Positions 33,580-44,709 of a stretch of DNA of 64,000 nt are shown here, piece after piece. A program made the position numbers and the translations under genes. The notes beneath the pieces were generated by a model that searched no databases, was not told the DNA's origin, and saw only the letters and a program-made list of their open reading frames with translations. Every line of letters starts with the position of its first letter. Position 1 is the first letter of the stretch. The DNA is from Streptomyces sp. CB01635. Lineage in GTDB: Bacteria > Actinomycetota > Actinomycetes > Streptomycetales > Streptomycetaceae. The stretch spans positions 455,461 to 519,460 of the forward strand of contig NZ_NNBL01000003.1 of NCBI RefSeq assembly GCF_002803065.1. Direction: 5' to 3'.

Positions 33580-34287
33580 ATGGCTCTGGCAACACGGACG
33601 GACCGACGGCCGTCCATGACGCGTACGCTCTGGGACTCGTCCGTCGGCAAGAAGACAGTGATGGCCGTGAGCGGCCTGATCATGCTGCTCTACTTGGTCG
33701 TCCACATGATCGGCAACCTGAAGATCTTCTTCGGGTCGGGCGAGTTCAACCACTACGCGCACTGGCTGCGCACGGTCGGTGAGCCGTTCATGCACTACGA
33801 GTGGACGCTGTGGCTCGTCCGCGTCGTGCTCCTGGCCGCCGTCGTCGCGCACGCCACGTCCGCGTACCAGCTGAGCCGGCGCGACATCAGGGCCCGCCCG
33901 GCCAAGTACGTGCACAAGAAGGCCCGTTCGAGCTACGCCACCCGCACGATGCGCTGGGGCGGCATCATCCTCGCGCTGTTCCTCGTGTGGCACCTCCTCG
34001 ACCTGACGACCGGCACCGCGCACCCGGGCGGCTTCCAGCCGGGCCACCCGTACCAGAACGTGATCGACACCTTCTCCACCTGGTACGGCAACGTCGTCTA
34101 CATCGTCGCGATGCTCGCTCTCGGCCTGCACGTCCAGCACGGCTTCTGGAGCGCGGCGCAGACCCTCGGCGTGGGCAGCGCGACCCGCGACCGCGTCCTG
34201 AAGACCATCGCCAATGTTCTCGCGCTGCTGCTCACGGCCGGCTTCATCGCCGTACCCGTGGGCGTCATGACCGGAGTGGTGAGCTGA
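33580..34287 (+). CDS. sdhC: succinate dehydrogenase/fumarate reductase cytochrome b subunit
   Basis: 235 aa with five hydrophobic segments, the fused single-subunit (Bacillus/Wolinella) type of membrane anchor. His residues suited to binding haem b lie within helices (VVHMIGNLK, MHYEWTLW, VVAHATSAYQL, LVWHLLDL, ALGLHVQHGFW). It anchors the flavoprotein and iron-sulfur subunits and reacts with menaquinone. An N-terminal extension (MALATRTDRRPSMTRTLWDSSVGKKT) precedes the first helix. The gene stops 3 bp before sdhA. Confidence 0.92.
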   Translation: MALATRTDRRPSMTRTLWDSSVGKKTVMAVSGLIMLLYLVVHMIGNLKIFFGSGEFNHYAHWLRTVGEPFMHYEWTLWLVRVVLLAAVVAHATSAYQLSRRDIRARPAKYVHKKARSSYATRTMRWGGIILALFLVWHLLDLTTGTAHPGGFQPGHPYQNVIDTFSTWYGNVVYIVAMLALGLHVQHGFWSAAQTLGVGSATRDRVLKTIANVLALLLTAGFIAVPVGVMTGVVS

Positions 34288-34290
34288 CCC

Positions 34291-36236
<1,946 letters not shown>

Positions 36237-36240
<4 letters not shown>

Positions 36241-36986
36241 AGCTCACCCTGCGCGTCTGGCGCCAGAAGAACGCCGACGCCGAAGGCGCCATGTCCACGT
36301 ACGACGTGGACGGAATCTCGCAGGACATGTCGTTCCTGGAGATGCTCGACACGCTCAACGAGGAGCTCATCGTCAAGGGCGACGACCCCGTCGCGTTCGA
36401 CCACGACTGCCGTGAGGGCATCTGCGGAGCCTGCTCGCTCGTCATCAACGGTGACGCGCACGGCCCCGAGCGGACCACCGCCTGCCAGCTCCACATGCGG
36501 TCCTTCAAGGACGGCGACACGATCGACATCGAGCCGTGGCGCGCCTCCGCCTTCCCCGTGGTGAAGGATCTCGTCGTCGACCGCACCGCGTTCGACCGGA
36601 TCATCCAGGCCGGCGGCTACATCAGCGCGCCGACCGGGGCCGCGCCCGAGGCGCACGCCACGCCTGTGCCCAAGCCCGACGCGGACTTCGCGTTCGAGCA
36701 CGCCGAGTGCATCGGCTGCGGTGCGTGCGTGGCGGCCTGCCCGAACGGCTCGGCGATGCTGTTCACCTCGGCGAAGGTCAACCACCTGAACGTCCTGCCG
36801 CAGGGCGCGCCCGAGCGCGAGACCCGCGTCCTCGACATGGTCGGGCAGATGGACGCCGAGGGCTTCGGCGGCTGCACCCTCACCGGTGAGTGCGCCACCG
36901 CCTGCCCGAAGGGCATCCCGCTGGTCTCCATCACCGGGATGAACAGAGAATGGCTGCGCGCGACCCGCAAGGCGGGCAGGCGTTAG
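36237..36986 (+). CDS. sdhB: succinate dehydrogenase/fumarate reductase iron-sulfur subunit
   Basis: 249 aa. The N-terminal [2Fe-2S] domain has Cys in [13 protein letters not shown] and TTACQLH. The C-terminal cluster domain has [14 protein letters not shown] and [14 protein letters not shown] for the [4Fe-4S] and [3Fe-4S] centres. It passes electrons from FAD to haem and quinone. A palindromic terminator follows about 30 bp after the stop. Confidence 0.94.
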
Positions 36987-37013
36987 CCGTACGTCGTTCG
37001 CCGTCAACGTGCG

Positions 37014-37056
37014 GACGGGCGGGGCCGGGAGTGGTGCTCATCCCCGGCCCCGTCTC
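37014..37056 (+). terminator. terminator after sdhCAB
   Basis: GGGGCCGGG (37021-37029) pairs perfectly with CCCGGCCCC (37043-37051) around a 13-base loop, flanked by GACGG and CGTC that can extend the stem. It lies directly after the sdh operon and before the lipid genes. Confidence 0.75.
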
Positions 37057-37216
37057 GCTTTCGCCGGCGCTCCTGGCATTCAACATCCCCACATCCCCTC
37101 TCCTGGCACAGGTCACGTACACGACAACCGGTATCGGAAGAACAGGAGCGGCAGGCCGTACGACAGTCCGGCCCGCCCATCGCTCCGCCGAACCGGCCCG
37201 TGACCAGGAGAGAGCC

Positions 37217-37987
37217 ATGACCGGCGTCACCACGCTCGACCGTCCCCCACAGCCCGAGGCACCCACCCGCTACACCGTCACCCTGGCCCGCGACGAGGAC
37301 GACGTCCGTGCCGCGCAGCGGCTGCGGCACGACGTCTTCGCGGGCGAGATGGGCGCCCTGCTGACCACCACGCAACCGGGCCTCGACGTCGACGCCTTCG
37401 ACGCGTACTGCGACCACCTGCTCGTCCGCGACACGGTGACCGGCCAGGTCGTCGGCACCTACCGGCTGCTGCCACCGGAGCGGGCCTCCGTCGCCGGACG
37501 ACTGTACTCGGAGGGCGAGTTCGACCTGACCGCCCTCGACGAGATCCGGCCGGGCCTCGTCGAGGTCGGCCGTTCCTGCGTGCACCCCGACCACCGGGAC
37601 GGCGCCGTCATCGGGCTCATCTGGGCCGGGATAGCCCGCTACATGGTCGACCGCGGCCACGAATGGCTGGCCGGCTGCTGCTCCATCCCGCTGGCCGACG
37701 GCGGCGCCCTCGCGGCGGGCACCTGGGACCGTGTGCGCACCAAGCACCTGGCTCCCGAGGAGTACCGCGTACGACCGCTGCTGCCCTGGAACGCGGAGCG
37801 TGTGGAGTTCCCCGCCCGCACCGAGCTTCCGCCGCTGTTGCGCGGCTACCTCCGCCTCGGTGCCTGGGTGTGCGCGGAGCCGGCCCACGACCCGGACTTC
37901 GGGGTCGCCGACCTGTACGTGCTGCTGTCGATGCGCCGGGTCAACCCGCGCTATCTGCGGCACTTCCTCTCTCTCGCCCCGGCCTGA
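37217..37987 (+). CDS. olsB: ornithine N-acyltransferase, OlsB-like (GNAT fold)
   Basis: 256 aa. An OlsB/acyl-homoserine-lactone-synthase-like GNAT domain shows VRAAQRLRHDVFAGEMGA, DAFDAYCDHLLVRD, GTYRLLPP and LVEVGRSCVHPDHRDGAVIGLIWAGIARYM. OlsB transfers a 3-hydroxyacyl chain from ACP to ornithine, the first step of phosphorus-free ornithine lipids. The next gene is a PlsC-like O-acyltransferase, as expected for olsA. ATG 37217 follows AGGAGAGA. Confidence 0.8.
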   Translation: MTGVTTLDRPPQPEAPTRYTVTLARDEDDVRAAQRLRHDVFAGEMGALLTTTQPGLDVDAFDAYCDHLLVRDTVTGQVVGTYRLLPPERASVAGRLYSEGEFDLTALDEIRPGLVEVGRSCVHPDHRDGAVIGLIWAGIARYMVDRGHEWLAGCCSIPLADGGALAAGTWDRVRTKHLAPEEYRVRPLLPWNAERVEFPARTELPPLLRGYLRLGAWVCAEPAHDPDFGVADLYVLLSMRRVNPRYLRHFLSLAPA

Positions 37988-38913
37988 TGAGCGTCTGGCT
38001 GCCCAGCGCGCCCTGCACCCCGAAGGCATGCGTGGAGCCGGCGGGGTCCGCGACGGCCGTACCCCGGGCCGTGCTGCGGATGACGGCGGTCGTGGTCCTG
38101 GTCCTGACCGGGATCGCGCTGTCACCGTTCGGCGGACGGATCCCCGCCGGACCGGTCAGGTGGTGGTGCCGGGCGATCGCGCGGGCCATCGGGGTCCAGG
38201 TCCGCGTCACCGGCACCGCCGCCGCACCCACCGGCGGTCTGCTCCTGGTCGCCAACCACATCTCCTGGCTGGACATCCCACTGCTCGGCGCCGTGCGCCC
38301 GGCCCGGATGCTCGCCAAGGCGGAGATCGGGCGGTGGCTCCTGGCCGGGCCGGTGGTCGCGCGCAGCGGCGTCCTGTTCATCGAGCGGGACCGGCTGCGT
38401 GCCCTCCCGGACACGGTCGCCCGCATCGCCGAGGCGCTGCGGGCCGGCTCCGCGGTCGTCGCGTTCCCCGAGGGCAGCACCTGGTGCGGTCGTGCGCAGG
38501 GGCACTTCCGGCGCGCCGTCTTCCAGGCCGCGCTGGACGCGGGGGTCCCGGTCCAGCCGGTCAGCGTCCGGTACCGGCTCGCCGACGGGGCGGCCGGCAC
38601 CGCAGCCGCGTTCGTCGGCGACGACACGCTGCTCGCCTCGCTGTGGCGGGTGGCGTCGACACGGGGGCTGGTGGCCGAGGTCGAGATACGGGACGTGATC
38701 CCGCCGGGCTCGCACCTCGACCGCCGCTCACTGGCCCGGGCCGCCGAGTCGGGGACGACGGGCCGGCCCTGTAGGACCCACACCGCGCTGGTGGCCCGAG
38801 AACTCACCGAAGGGGAACTGGCGAACTCCGGTGTTTCAGGGGCGCGGGGCTGTGCCGATATGCGGCTCCGCCGCGTGGACGCGACCAGCCACGTACGGCC
38901 CGCAGGTTCATGA
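37987..38913 (+). CDS. olsA: lyso-ornithine-lipid O-acyltransferase, OlsA-like (PlsC family)
   Basis: 308 aa. One helix near 27-48 anchors the enzyme. Acyltransferase motifs are NHISWLD (H-x4-D), GVLFIERDRL and FPEGST. It should add the second acyl chain to lyso-ornithine lipid. ATG 37987 shares a base with the olsB stop. The last 25-30 residues (from about NSGVSGARGCADMR) are encoded by a dispersed repeat rather than by conserved family sequence, so the original stop has probably been replaced. The gene overlaps the convergent uvrA-like gene by 6 bp. Confidence 0.8.
   Translation: MSVWLPSAPCTPKACVEPAGSATAVPRAVLRMTAVVVLVLTGIALSPFGGRIPAGPVRWWCRAIARAIGVQVRVTGTAAAPTGGLLLVANHISWLDIPLLGAVRPARMLAKAEIGRWLLAGPVVARSGVLFIERDRLRALPDTVARIAEALRAGSAVVAFPEGSTWCGRAQGHFRRAVFQAALDAGVPVQPVSVRYRLADGAAGTAAAFVGDDTLLASLWRVASTRGLVAEVEIRDVIPPGSHLDRRSLARAAESGTTGRPCRTHTALVARELTEGELANSGVSGARGCADMRLRRVDATSHVRPAGS
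38834..38911. repeat. dispersed repeat element at the 3' end of olsA
   Basis: GTTTCAGGGGCGCGGGGCTGTGCC, the hairpin GCGGC-TCC-GCCGC, then GCGACCAGCCACGTACGGCCCGCAG. This is the longer version of the element clustered at 32.3 kb. It supplies the terminal codons and stop of olsA and reaches the uvrA-like stop. Confidence 0.8.
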
Positions 38914-41277
38914 CCGCGCTTCCGGCAGAGCGCCCGGCGGAAAGGCACGGGCGAGATAGGGAGCCGTAGCGCTCCCGCTCGCCCGCGCCACCTCCGTCGG
39001 CGGCCCCGCGGCGACGATCCGACCGCCCGCGTCGCCGCCGCCCGGCCCCAGGTCGATCACCCAGTCCGCGCCCGCGACCACCGCCATGTCGTGCTCGACG
39101 ACCACCACGGTGTGCCCGGCGTCGACGAGCCCGTGCAACTGCCGCATCAGAACCTCGACATCGGCCGGATGAAGACCGGTCGTCGGCTCGTCGAGCAGAT
39201 ACAACGTGGAACCGCGCCGCCCGCGCTGCAACTCGCTCGCCAGCTTGATGCGTTGGGCCTCCCCGCCGGACAGCTCGGTGGCGGGCTGCCCGAGCCGCAG
39301 ATAGCCGAGCCCCACGTCGAGCAGTGTGCCGAGGCTGCGCGCCACGGCCGGCGTGTCCGCGAAGAACTCCGCCGCGCTCTCCACCGTCAGATCGAGGACC
39401 TCGGCGATGGTCCGCCCCCGGTAGGCGACTTCCAGCGTCTCGGCGTTGTAGCGCGCGCCGCCGCAGTCCGGGCAGGGCGCGTACGTGCTCGGCAGGAAGA
39501 GGAGCTCGACGCTGACGAAGCCCTCGCCCTGGCAGGTCTCGCACCGGCCGCCGGCCACGTTGAACGAGAAGCGCCCCACGCCGTACTTGCGGGCCTTCGC
39601 CTCGTCGGTGGCCGCGAACACCTTCCGTACCACGTCGAACAGGCCCGTGTACGTGGCCAGGTTGGAGCGCGGGGTGCGCCCGATCGGCTTCTGGTCGACG
39701 ACCACGAGGCGGCCCACGCCCTCCAGTTCCTCGGTGATCGAGCCGATGAGCGTGGACTTCCCGGACCCGGAGACACCGGTGACGGCCGTGAACGTGGACA
39801 GCGGTACGTCCACCGACACATCGCGCAGATTGTGTCTGGTCACCGGGCCGACCTTCAGCCAGCTGCGCGGCTCCCGCACCGTGCGCACGGGCACGTGCTC
39901 GCGGCCGAACAGGAAGCGGGCCGTCGCCGAGTCCGCGACGGACGCCAGATCCGCGACGGGACCGCTGTGCAGGACGTGGCCGCCGTGCTCGCCCGCGAGC
40001 GGGCCGACGTCGACGAGCCAGTCGGCCTTGCGGACGACATCCATGTGGTGCTCGACGACGAACACCGAGTTGCCGGCCGCCTTGAGCCGGTCGAGGACGG
40101 TGAGGAGCGACTCCGTGTCGGCCGGGTGCAGGCCCGCCGACGGCTCGTCGAGCACGTAGACCACGCCGAAGAGTCCGGAGCGCAACTGTGTGGCCAGGCG
40201 CAGGCGTTGGAGCTCACCGGCGGACAGCGTGGGCGTGGCGCGGTCCAGGCTGAGGTAGCCCAGGCCGAGCTCGGCGACGGTGGCGATGCGGGCCAGGAGG
40301 TCGCCGGTGAGGACCCGCGCCGTCTCCGAGGCGTCGCCGGGGGCGTCGAGGATCTTCGCCAGGTCCGCGAGTGGCAGATGCGCGAGATCCGCGATCGTCC
40401 GTCCGCCGAACGTCACCGCGAGCGACTCGGCCCGCAGCCGCGCCCCGCCGCACACCGGACACGGCGCGCTGTCGAGGAACCGCTCGGCCTTCGTCCGCAG
40501 CGTCTGGCTCTTGGAGTCCGCGAACGTCTTGAGCACGTAGCGGTTCGCGCTCATGTACGTGCCCTGGTACGGACGTTGGATCCGGCCCGCGTCCCGCACG
40601 GGGTGCACGGTGACGACGGGTTGGTCGTCCGTGAACAGGATCCAGTCGCGTTCTTCCTGCGGCAGTTCACGCCAGGGCCGGTCGACGGCGTACCCGAGCG
40701 CGTCCAGGACGTCGCGCAGGTTCTTGCCCTGCCAGGCACCCGGCCACGCGGCGATCGCGCCCTCGCGGAGGGACAGGGACGGGTCGGGCACGAGGAGCGC
40801 CTCCGTCGTGCGGTGCACCACGCCGAGCCCGTGACATTCGGGGCACGCCCCGGCCGCCGTGTTCGGCGAGAAGGCGTCGGAGTCGAGCCGCTGCGCGCCG
40901 GGCGGGTAGTCGCCCGCGCGCGAGAACAGCATGCGCAGCGAGTTCGAGAGCGTCGTCACCGTGCCGACGGAGGACCGGGACGTGGGGGAGGAGCGGCGCT
41001 GCTGGAGCGAGACGGCCGGCGGAAGCCCGGTGATCTCGCCGACCTTGGGCGCACCGACCTGGTGGATGAGGCGGCGCGCGTACGGGGCCACGGACTCGAA
41101 GTAGCGGCGCTGCGCCTCGGCGTAGATCGTGCCGAAGGCGAGCGAGGACTTCCCGGAGCCGGAGACCCCCGTGAAGACGGCGAGCACGTCGCGCGGGATG
41201 TCCACGTCGACGCCCCGCAGATTGTGCTCACGGGCACCCCGCACACGGACGAACGGATCGTGGTCGGGCTCGTGCAT
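38908..41277 (-). CDS. class II UvrA-like ABC ATPase (UvrA2)
   Basis: 789 aa, about 150-200 shorter than canonical UvrA. Two ABC modules have Walker [10 protein letters not shown] and GVSGSGKST, signatures [11 protein letters not shown] and [11 protein letters not shown], and Walker [13 protein letters not shown] and [12 protein letters not shown]. Zinc-binding Cys pairs are [21 protein letters not shown] and CPDCGG. The first-module insert that binds UvrB in UvrA1 appears absent or short. Such UvrA2 proteins are linked to tolerance of DNA-binding drugs or to accessory repair. A chromosomal uvrA is expected elsewhere. Confidence 0.92.
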   Translation of the reverse strand: MHEPDHDPFVRVRGAREHNLRGVDVDIPRDVLAVFTGVSGSGKSSLAFGTIYAEAQRRYFESVAPYARRLIHQVGAPKVGEITGLPPAVSLQQRRSSPTSRSSVGTVTTLSNSLRMLFSRAGDYPPGAQRLDSDAFSPNTAAGACPECHGLGVVHRTTEALLVPDPSLSLREGAIAAWPGAWQGKNLRDVLDALGYAVDRPWRELPQEERDWILFTDDQPVVTVHPVRDAGRIQRPYQGTYMSANRYVLKTFADSKSQTLRTKAERFLDSAPCPVCGGARLRAESLAVTFGGRTIADLAHLPLADLAKILDAPGDASETARVLTGDLLARIATVAELGLGYLSLDRATPTLSAGELQRLRLATQLRSGLFGVVYVLDEPSAGLHPADTESLLTVLDRLKAAGNSVFVVEHHMDVVRKADWLVDVGPLAGEHGGHVLHSGPVADLASVADSATARFLFGREHVPVRTVREPRSWLKVGPVTRHNLRDVSVDVPLSTFTAVTGVSGSGKSTLIGSITEELEGVGRLVVVDQKPIGRTPRSNLATYTGLFDVVRKVFAATDEAKARKYGVGRFSFNVAGGRCETCQGEGFVSVELLFLPSTYAPCPDCGGARYNAETLEVAYRGRTIAEVLDLTVESAAEFFADTPAVARSLGTLLDVGLGYLRLGQPATELSGGEAQRIKLASELQRGRRGSTLYLLDEPTTGLHPADVEVLMRQLHGLVDAGHTVVVVEHDMAVVAGADWVIDLGPGGGDAGGRIVAAGPPTEVARASGSATAPYLARAFPPGALPEARS

Positions 41278-41336
41278 GGGGTGGGCTCCGTAGGGCGGCT
41301 GGATGCGCTGTCACGCGGGGGGCAAACCCCACGATT

Positions 41337-42344
41337 CTAGGCCCTGTGCAGCCCCGCGACCCGGGCGAGCCCGCGGTAGGACTCCAGGAGGCCCTCGCGG
41401 TCGTACGAGCTGGTCGTGACCAGGACCTCCTGCGCGCCGCTCTCCTTGATCAGCGTCTCCAGCTCGTCCGCGACCTGGTCCTCCGTGCCCGCGATGTGGC
41501 CGCGCAGCCCGGACTCGTAGAAGTCCCGCTCCTTCGTCGTCATCGTCAGCGCCTCCACGCGCTCGGCGGGCGGCAGCGGCGGGAACGTGCCGTGGGTGCG
41601 GGAGTACGCCATCGACCAGGCCTCCGGGATCAGCAGGCGGTGGGCGGCCTCCGGACTCCCGGCGACCGCGATCGTCCCGGAGACGACGACGTACGGCTCG
41701 CCCGCCCACGCGGACGGCCGGAAACTGGCGCGGTACCGGTCGATTGCGCGCAGCATCTTCTCGCGGTTCCTGAGGTCGCCGACCACCATCGGGAGTCCGG
41801 CCTCGGCGGCGATCGTCGCGCCCTCGCCCATGGCGAGCACGAACGGCGGGACGGTCAGGCCGTCCGAGGGGCGTGCGCGTACCCCGGTCGTGGAGGTCCC
41901 CCGGAAGAAGTCGAGCAGTTCGGCGAGCTGCGCCGCGAAGTCGTCGGCATCGTCCTTGTCCCGCCCGAGCGCCTTGCGTACGCCGCCCGTGAAGCCCACC
42001 GAACGGCCGAGACCCATGTCGATCCGCCCGGGGAACAGCGACTCCAGGACCCCGAACTGCTCGGCCACCACCAGGGGTTGATGGTTGGGCAGCATCACGC
42101 CGCCGGTGCCGACCCGGATCGTGCGGGTGGCGGCCGCGACCGCCGCGGCGAGCACGGTCGGCGCGGACCCCGCGACGCCCGGCACCCCGTGGTGCTCCGA
42201 CACCCAGACACGGTGATAGCCGAGCGCGTCCAGCTCGCGCGCGAAGCGCACCGTGTCGCGCAGCGCCGAGGGCCCGTCGTGCCCCTCACGGGTGCGCGAA
42301 CGGTCGAGGACGGAGAACCGGGTCGATGCGATCACTGAGCTCAC
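41337..42344 (-). CDS. LLM-class flavin-dependent oxidoreductase
   Basis: 335 aa, luciferase-like TIM barrel. Features: RFARELDALGYHRVWVSEHHGVPGVAGSAP, the IRVGTGGVMLPNHQPLVVAEQF pattern of the MsnO8 group, and FPGRIDMGLGRSVG. It should use FMNH2 or F420H2 to oxidise or reduce an unknown substrate. The GTG at 42344 has no clear Shine-Dalgarno; a second GTG at 42335 is possible. It is divergent from the HAD gene. Confidence 0.9.
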   Translation of the reverse strand: MSSVIASTRFSVLDRSRTREGHDGPSALRDTVRFARELDALGYHRVWVSEHHGVPGVAGSAPTVLAAAVAAATRTIRVGTGGVMLPNHQPLVVAEQFGVLESLFPGRIDMGLGRSVGFTGGVRKALGRDKDDADDFAAQLAELLDFFRGTSTTGVRARPSDGLTVPPFVLAMGEGATIAAEAGLPMVVGDLRNREKMLRAIDRYRASFRPSAWAGEPYVVVSGTIAVAGSPEAAHRLLIPEAWSMAYSRTHGTFPPLPPAERVEALTMTTKERDFYESGLRGHIAGTEDQVADELETLIKESGAQEVLVTTSSYDREGLLESYRGLARVAGLHRA

Positions 42345-42379
42345 ACACCGTTCAACGTCTGTGCCGCTTCAGGATTCCC

Positions 42380-42385
42380 TACGCT
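42380..42385 (+). promoter_or_regulatory. -10 box of a leaderless promoter (HAD gene)
   Basis: TACGCT is followed by TGGCGT and the GTG at 42392, with no ribosome binding site. Confidence 0.45.
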
Positions 42386-42391
42386 TGGCGT

Positions 42392-42892
42392 GTGATCGAC
42401 AACAGCAGGCCTCTCGCCAGACCCCTGGCGGTGTTCGACCTCGACAACACCCTCGCCGACACGGCCCACCGGCAGCGCTTTTTGGAGCGCACCCCGCGTG
42501 ACTGGTCGGCCTTCTTCGGGGCCGCGCCCGAAGATCCGCCGCTCGCGCGCGGCGTCGAGCTGGCGCTGGAGAGCGCACGCGAGTGCGAGGTCGTCTACCT
42601 CACGGGCAGGCCGGAGCGGTGCCGCGCCGACACCGTGGCCTGGCTCGCCGAACAGGGCCTGCCCGAGGGGCGCGTCTGGATGCGCCGCAACGACGACCGC
42701 AGGCCCGCGCGCCGCACCAAACTGGAGACGCTGCGCACGCTCTCCCGCGGCCGCGAGGTGCGCATGCTGGTCGACGACGACGAGCTCGTGTGCGACGAGG
42801 CCGAACGGGCGGGCTTCACCGTCGTACGCGCCCGCTGGGCGAGCGGTTCCGAGGCGCTGAAGGACGCCCAGGAGCGCGAGGGGCGGACCTGA
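42392..42892 (+). CDS. HAD-superfamily phosphatase (PNK 3'-phosphatase-like)
   Basis: 166 aa. HAD motif I is FDLDNTLADT (residues about 14-23), motif II is VVYLTGRPERCR, the Lys region is in RRTKLETL, and motif IV is MLVDDDELVCDEA. The compact form without a cap resembles the phosphatase domain of polynucleotide kinase, so nucleotide or DNA-end substrates are possible. GTG 42392 was chosen over a longer frame because of the -10 box just upstream. Confidence 0.82.
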   Translation: MIDNSRPLARPLAVFDLDNTLADTAHRQRFLERTPRDWSAFFGAAPEDPPLARGVELALESARECEVVYLTGRPERCRADTVAWLAEQGLPEGRVWMRRNDDRRPARRTKLETLRTLSRGREVRMLVDDDELVCDEAERAGFTVVRARWASGSEALKDAQEREGRT

Positions 42893-42946
42893 GCGGACCG
42901 GGCGAGCGGGATCGGAGCCGCACCCGAGTGGCCCCGGCGCGCACGC

Positions 42947-43162
42947 TCAGGCCTCGTCCTCCAGCCGGAAGCCGACTTTCAGGCCGACCTGGTAGTGCTC
43001 GATCTGACCGTTCTCGATGTGGCCGCGTACCTGGCACACCTCGAACCAGTCCAGGCCGCGCAGCGTCTGCGAGGCGCGGGCGATGCCGTTGCGGATGGCC
43101 TGGTCGACTCCCTCGTGGGAGGTGCCGACGATCTCTGTGACCCGGTACGTGTGATCGGACAT
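42947..43162 (-). CDS. dodecin
   Basis: 71 aa, full length for dodecins. MSDHTYRVTEIVGTSHEGVDQAIRNGIARASQTLRGLDWFEVCQVRG contains the Trp (LDWFEV) that stacks on flavin, and the C-terminus has IEHYQVGLKVGFRLED. It forms dodecameric shells that store flavin or CoA. ATG 43162 follows GAGGAGG at ideal spacing. Confidence 0.95.
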   Translation of the reverse strand: MSDHTYRVTEIVGTSHEGVDQAIRNGIARASQTLRGLDWFEVCQVRGHIENGQIEHYQVGLKVGFRLEDEA

Positions 43163-43278
43163 GAAGGCCTCCTCGGCCCGTGCGGTGGACGTCCCTCCAC
43201 GGTGCCTCAGGTCACCGTGGACCGCGAGCGAGAGCGCAGATGTTCGACTTACCGGCCGCCACCCCCTTGACCGTTCGA

Positions 43279-43292
43279 TTGGTCCATACCAA
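43279..43292. promoter_or_regulatory. TTGGT-CCAT-ACCAA operator
   Basis: A 5-bp-arm palindrome overlaps the region 7 bases after TTGACC (43267-43272), a likely -35 element. It resembles the DasR/GntR sites of Streptomyces sugar genes (TGGTCTAGACCA type) with four to five differences. It lies 75 bp upstream of the sugar-binding protein gene. The regulator is unknown. Confidence 0.45.
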
Positions 43293-43366
43293 AATCCAGC
43301 CACACCCGTGCGAGCGTCACGCTCATCCCCCACGTCGGGCCGCCCCTCCCTGTCCGCAGGCAGAAA

Positions 43367-44680
43367 GTGACCCACGTGAAGTACCGCCGCACCGCCGCGT
43401 CCCTCATCCCCCTCGCCCTCGTGTCCGCCTCGCTGCTCACGGGCTGCGGCTATCTGCCAGGAGCGGGCGACGAGCAGCGCACGGTGACCGTCTGGCTGAT
43501 GAAGGACAGCGCGTCGGACGCGTTCCTCAAGCGGTTCACGAAGAGCTTCGAGGACAAGAACCCCGGCCTGCGCCTGGACATCCGTATCCAGGAGTGGACC
43601 GGCATCGGCGAGAAGGTGAGTGCGGCCCTCACCCAGGACGAGGGCGCCACGGCCAGTGGCGACGCGGTGGACGGACCGGCGCCCGACGTCATCGAGGTCG
43701 GCAACACCCAGGTGCCCCAGTACGTCGACGAGGGCGGACTGCTCGACCTCAGCCTGGAGTCCGCGCGCGACTTCGGCATGGAGGAGTGGCTGCCCGGACT
43801 CGCCGATCCCGGCATGTTCCACTCGCGCCAGTACGGCATCCCCTGGTATGCGGCCAACCGGGTGGTGATCTACAACAAGGACCTGTTCGCCAAGGCGGGC
43901 ATCAAGCAGCCGCCCCGCACCCGCGCCGAGTGGCTCGACGACACACGGCGTCTCAACACCCATGGTGACCAGGGCATCTACCTGGCCGGCCAGGACTGGT
44001 ACACGCTCTCCGGATTCATCTGGGACGAGGGCGGCGACCTCGCGACGGAGCACGGCGGCATCTGGGAGGGCAGCCTGCAGACCCCGGCGGCGCTGCGCGG
44101 CATGGAGTTCTACCGGCAGCTCCAGGCGCTCGGCCACGGGCCCAAGGACTCCGACGAGGAACACCCCCCGCAGTCGGGCGAGTTCGCGAAGGGCGACGTC
44201 GGCCAGATCGTCGCCGTGCCCGGCGTCGCCCAGGCTGTCGAGCAGCAGAACCCCGAACTCAAGGGAAGGCTGGGCTACTTCCCGATCCCCGGCAAGACAG
44301 CGGCCAAGCCGGGATCCGTCTTCACCGGCGGCTCCGACCTGGTCGTGCCCGAGAACACCGACGACCGCGACGGAGCCGTCGCGGTCGTCAAGGCCCTGGC
44401 CGGCGAGAAGTGGCAGAAGGACCTGGCCAGGACCATGAACTACGTGCCCAACAAGACGACCCTGAGTGACGCCGTCGCCGACGAGCCGGGCGTGGCCGCG
44501 ATGGCGGCGGGCGCCGCACGAGGCCGGGCCACGCCGGTGTCCCCGCTGTGGGCGAGGGTCGAGGCCGACAACCCGATCAAGGCGTACATGTCGAAGGTGC
44601 TCGCCGGGGCCGACCCGGCCGAGGAGGCCGGGGCGGCTTCCCGACGGATCACCAAGGAGCTGGACGCCAGCGGACCGTGA
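43367..44680 (+). CDS. orphan extracellular sugar-binding lipoprotein (CUT1 type)
   Basis: 437 aa. Signal peptide with lipobox (LLTGC) and a bacterial solute-binding protein 1 domain: VTVWLMKDSASDAFLKRFTKSFE, APDVIEVGNTQVPQYVDEGGLLDL, YGIPWYAANRVVIYNKDLF, FAKGDVGQIVAVPG. CUT1 receptors deliver oligosaccharides, but no permease or ATPase genes are adjacent. In Streptomyces such systems may share the ATPase MsiK; here the permeases are missing too. GTG 43367 and GTG 43376 are both possible starts. Confidence 0.88.
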   Translation: MTHVKYRRTAASLIPLALVSASLLTGCGYLPGAGDEQRTVTVWLMKDSASDAFLKRFTKSFEDKNPGLRLDIRIQEWTGIGEKVSAALTQDEGATASGDAVDGPAPDVIEVGNTQVPQYVDEGGLLDLSLESARDFGMEEWLPGLADPGMFHSRQYGIPWYAANRVVIYNKDLFAKAGIKQPPRTRAEWLDDTRRLNTHGDQGIYLAGQDWYTLSGFIWDEGGDLATEHGGIWEGSLQTPAALRGMEFYRQLQALGHGPKDSDEEHPPQSGEFAKGDVGQIVAVPGVAQAVEQQNPELKGRLGYFPIPGKTAAKPGSVFTGGSDLVVPENTDDRDGAVAVVKALAGEKWQKDLARTMNYVPNKTTLSDAVADEPGVAAMAAGAARGRATPVSPLWARVEADNPIKAYMSKVLAGADPAEEAGAASRRITKELDASGP

Positions 44681-44709
44681 CCCGCCGCCTGCCACTGGGT
44701 TCGGGGCCG

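Noticed and set aside
43267..43292. Assignment of the palindrome to DasR
   Set aside because: Only about 11 of 16 positions match the consensus I remember, and the gene is not a clear chito-sugar receptor, so it was left unassigned.
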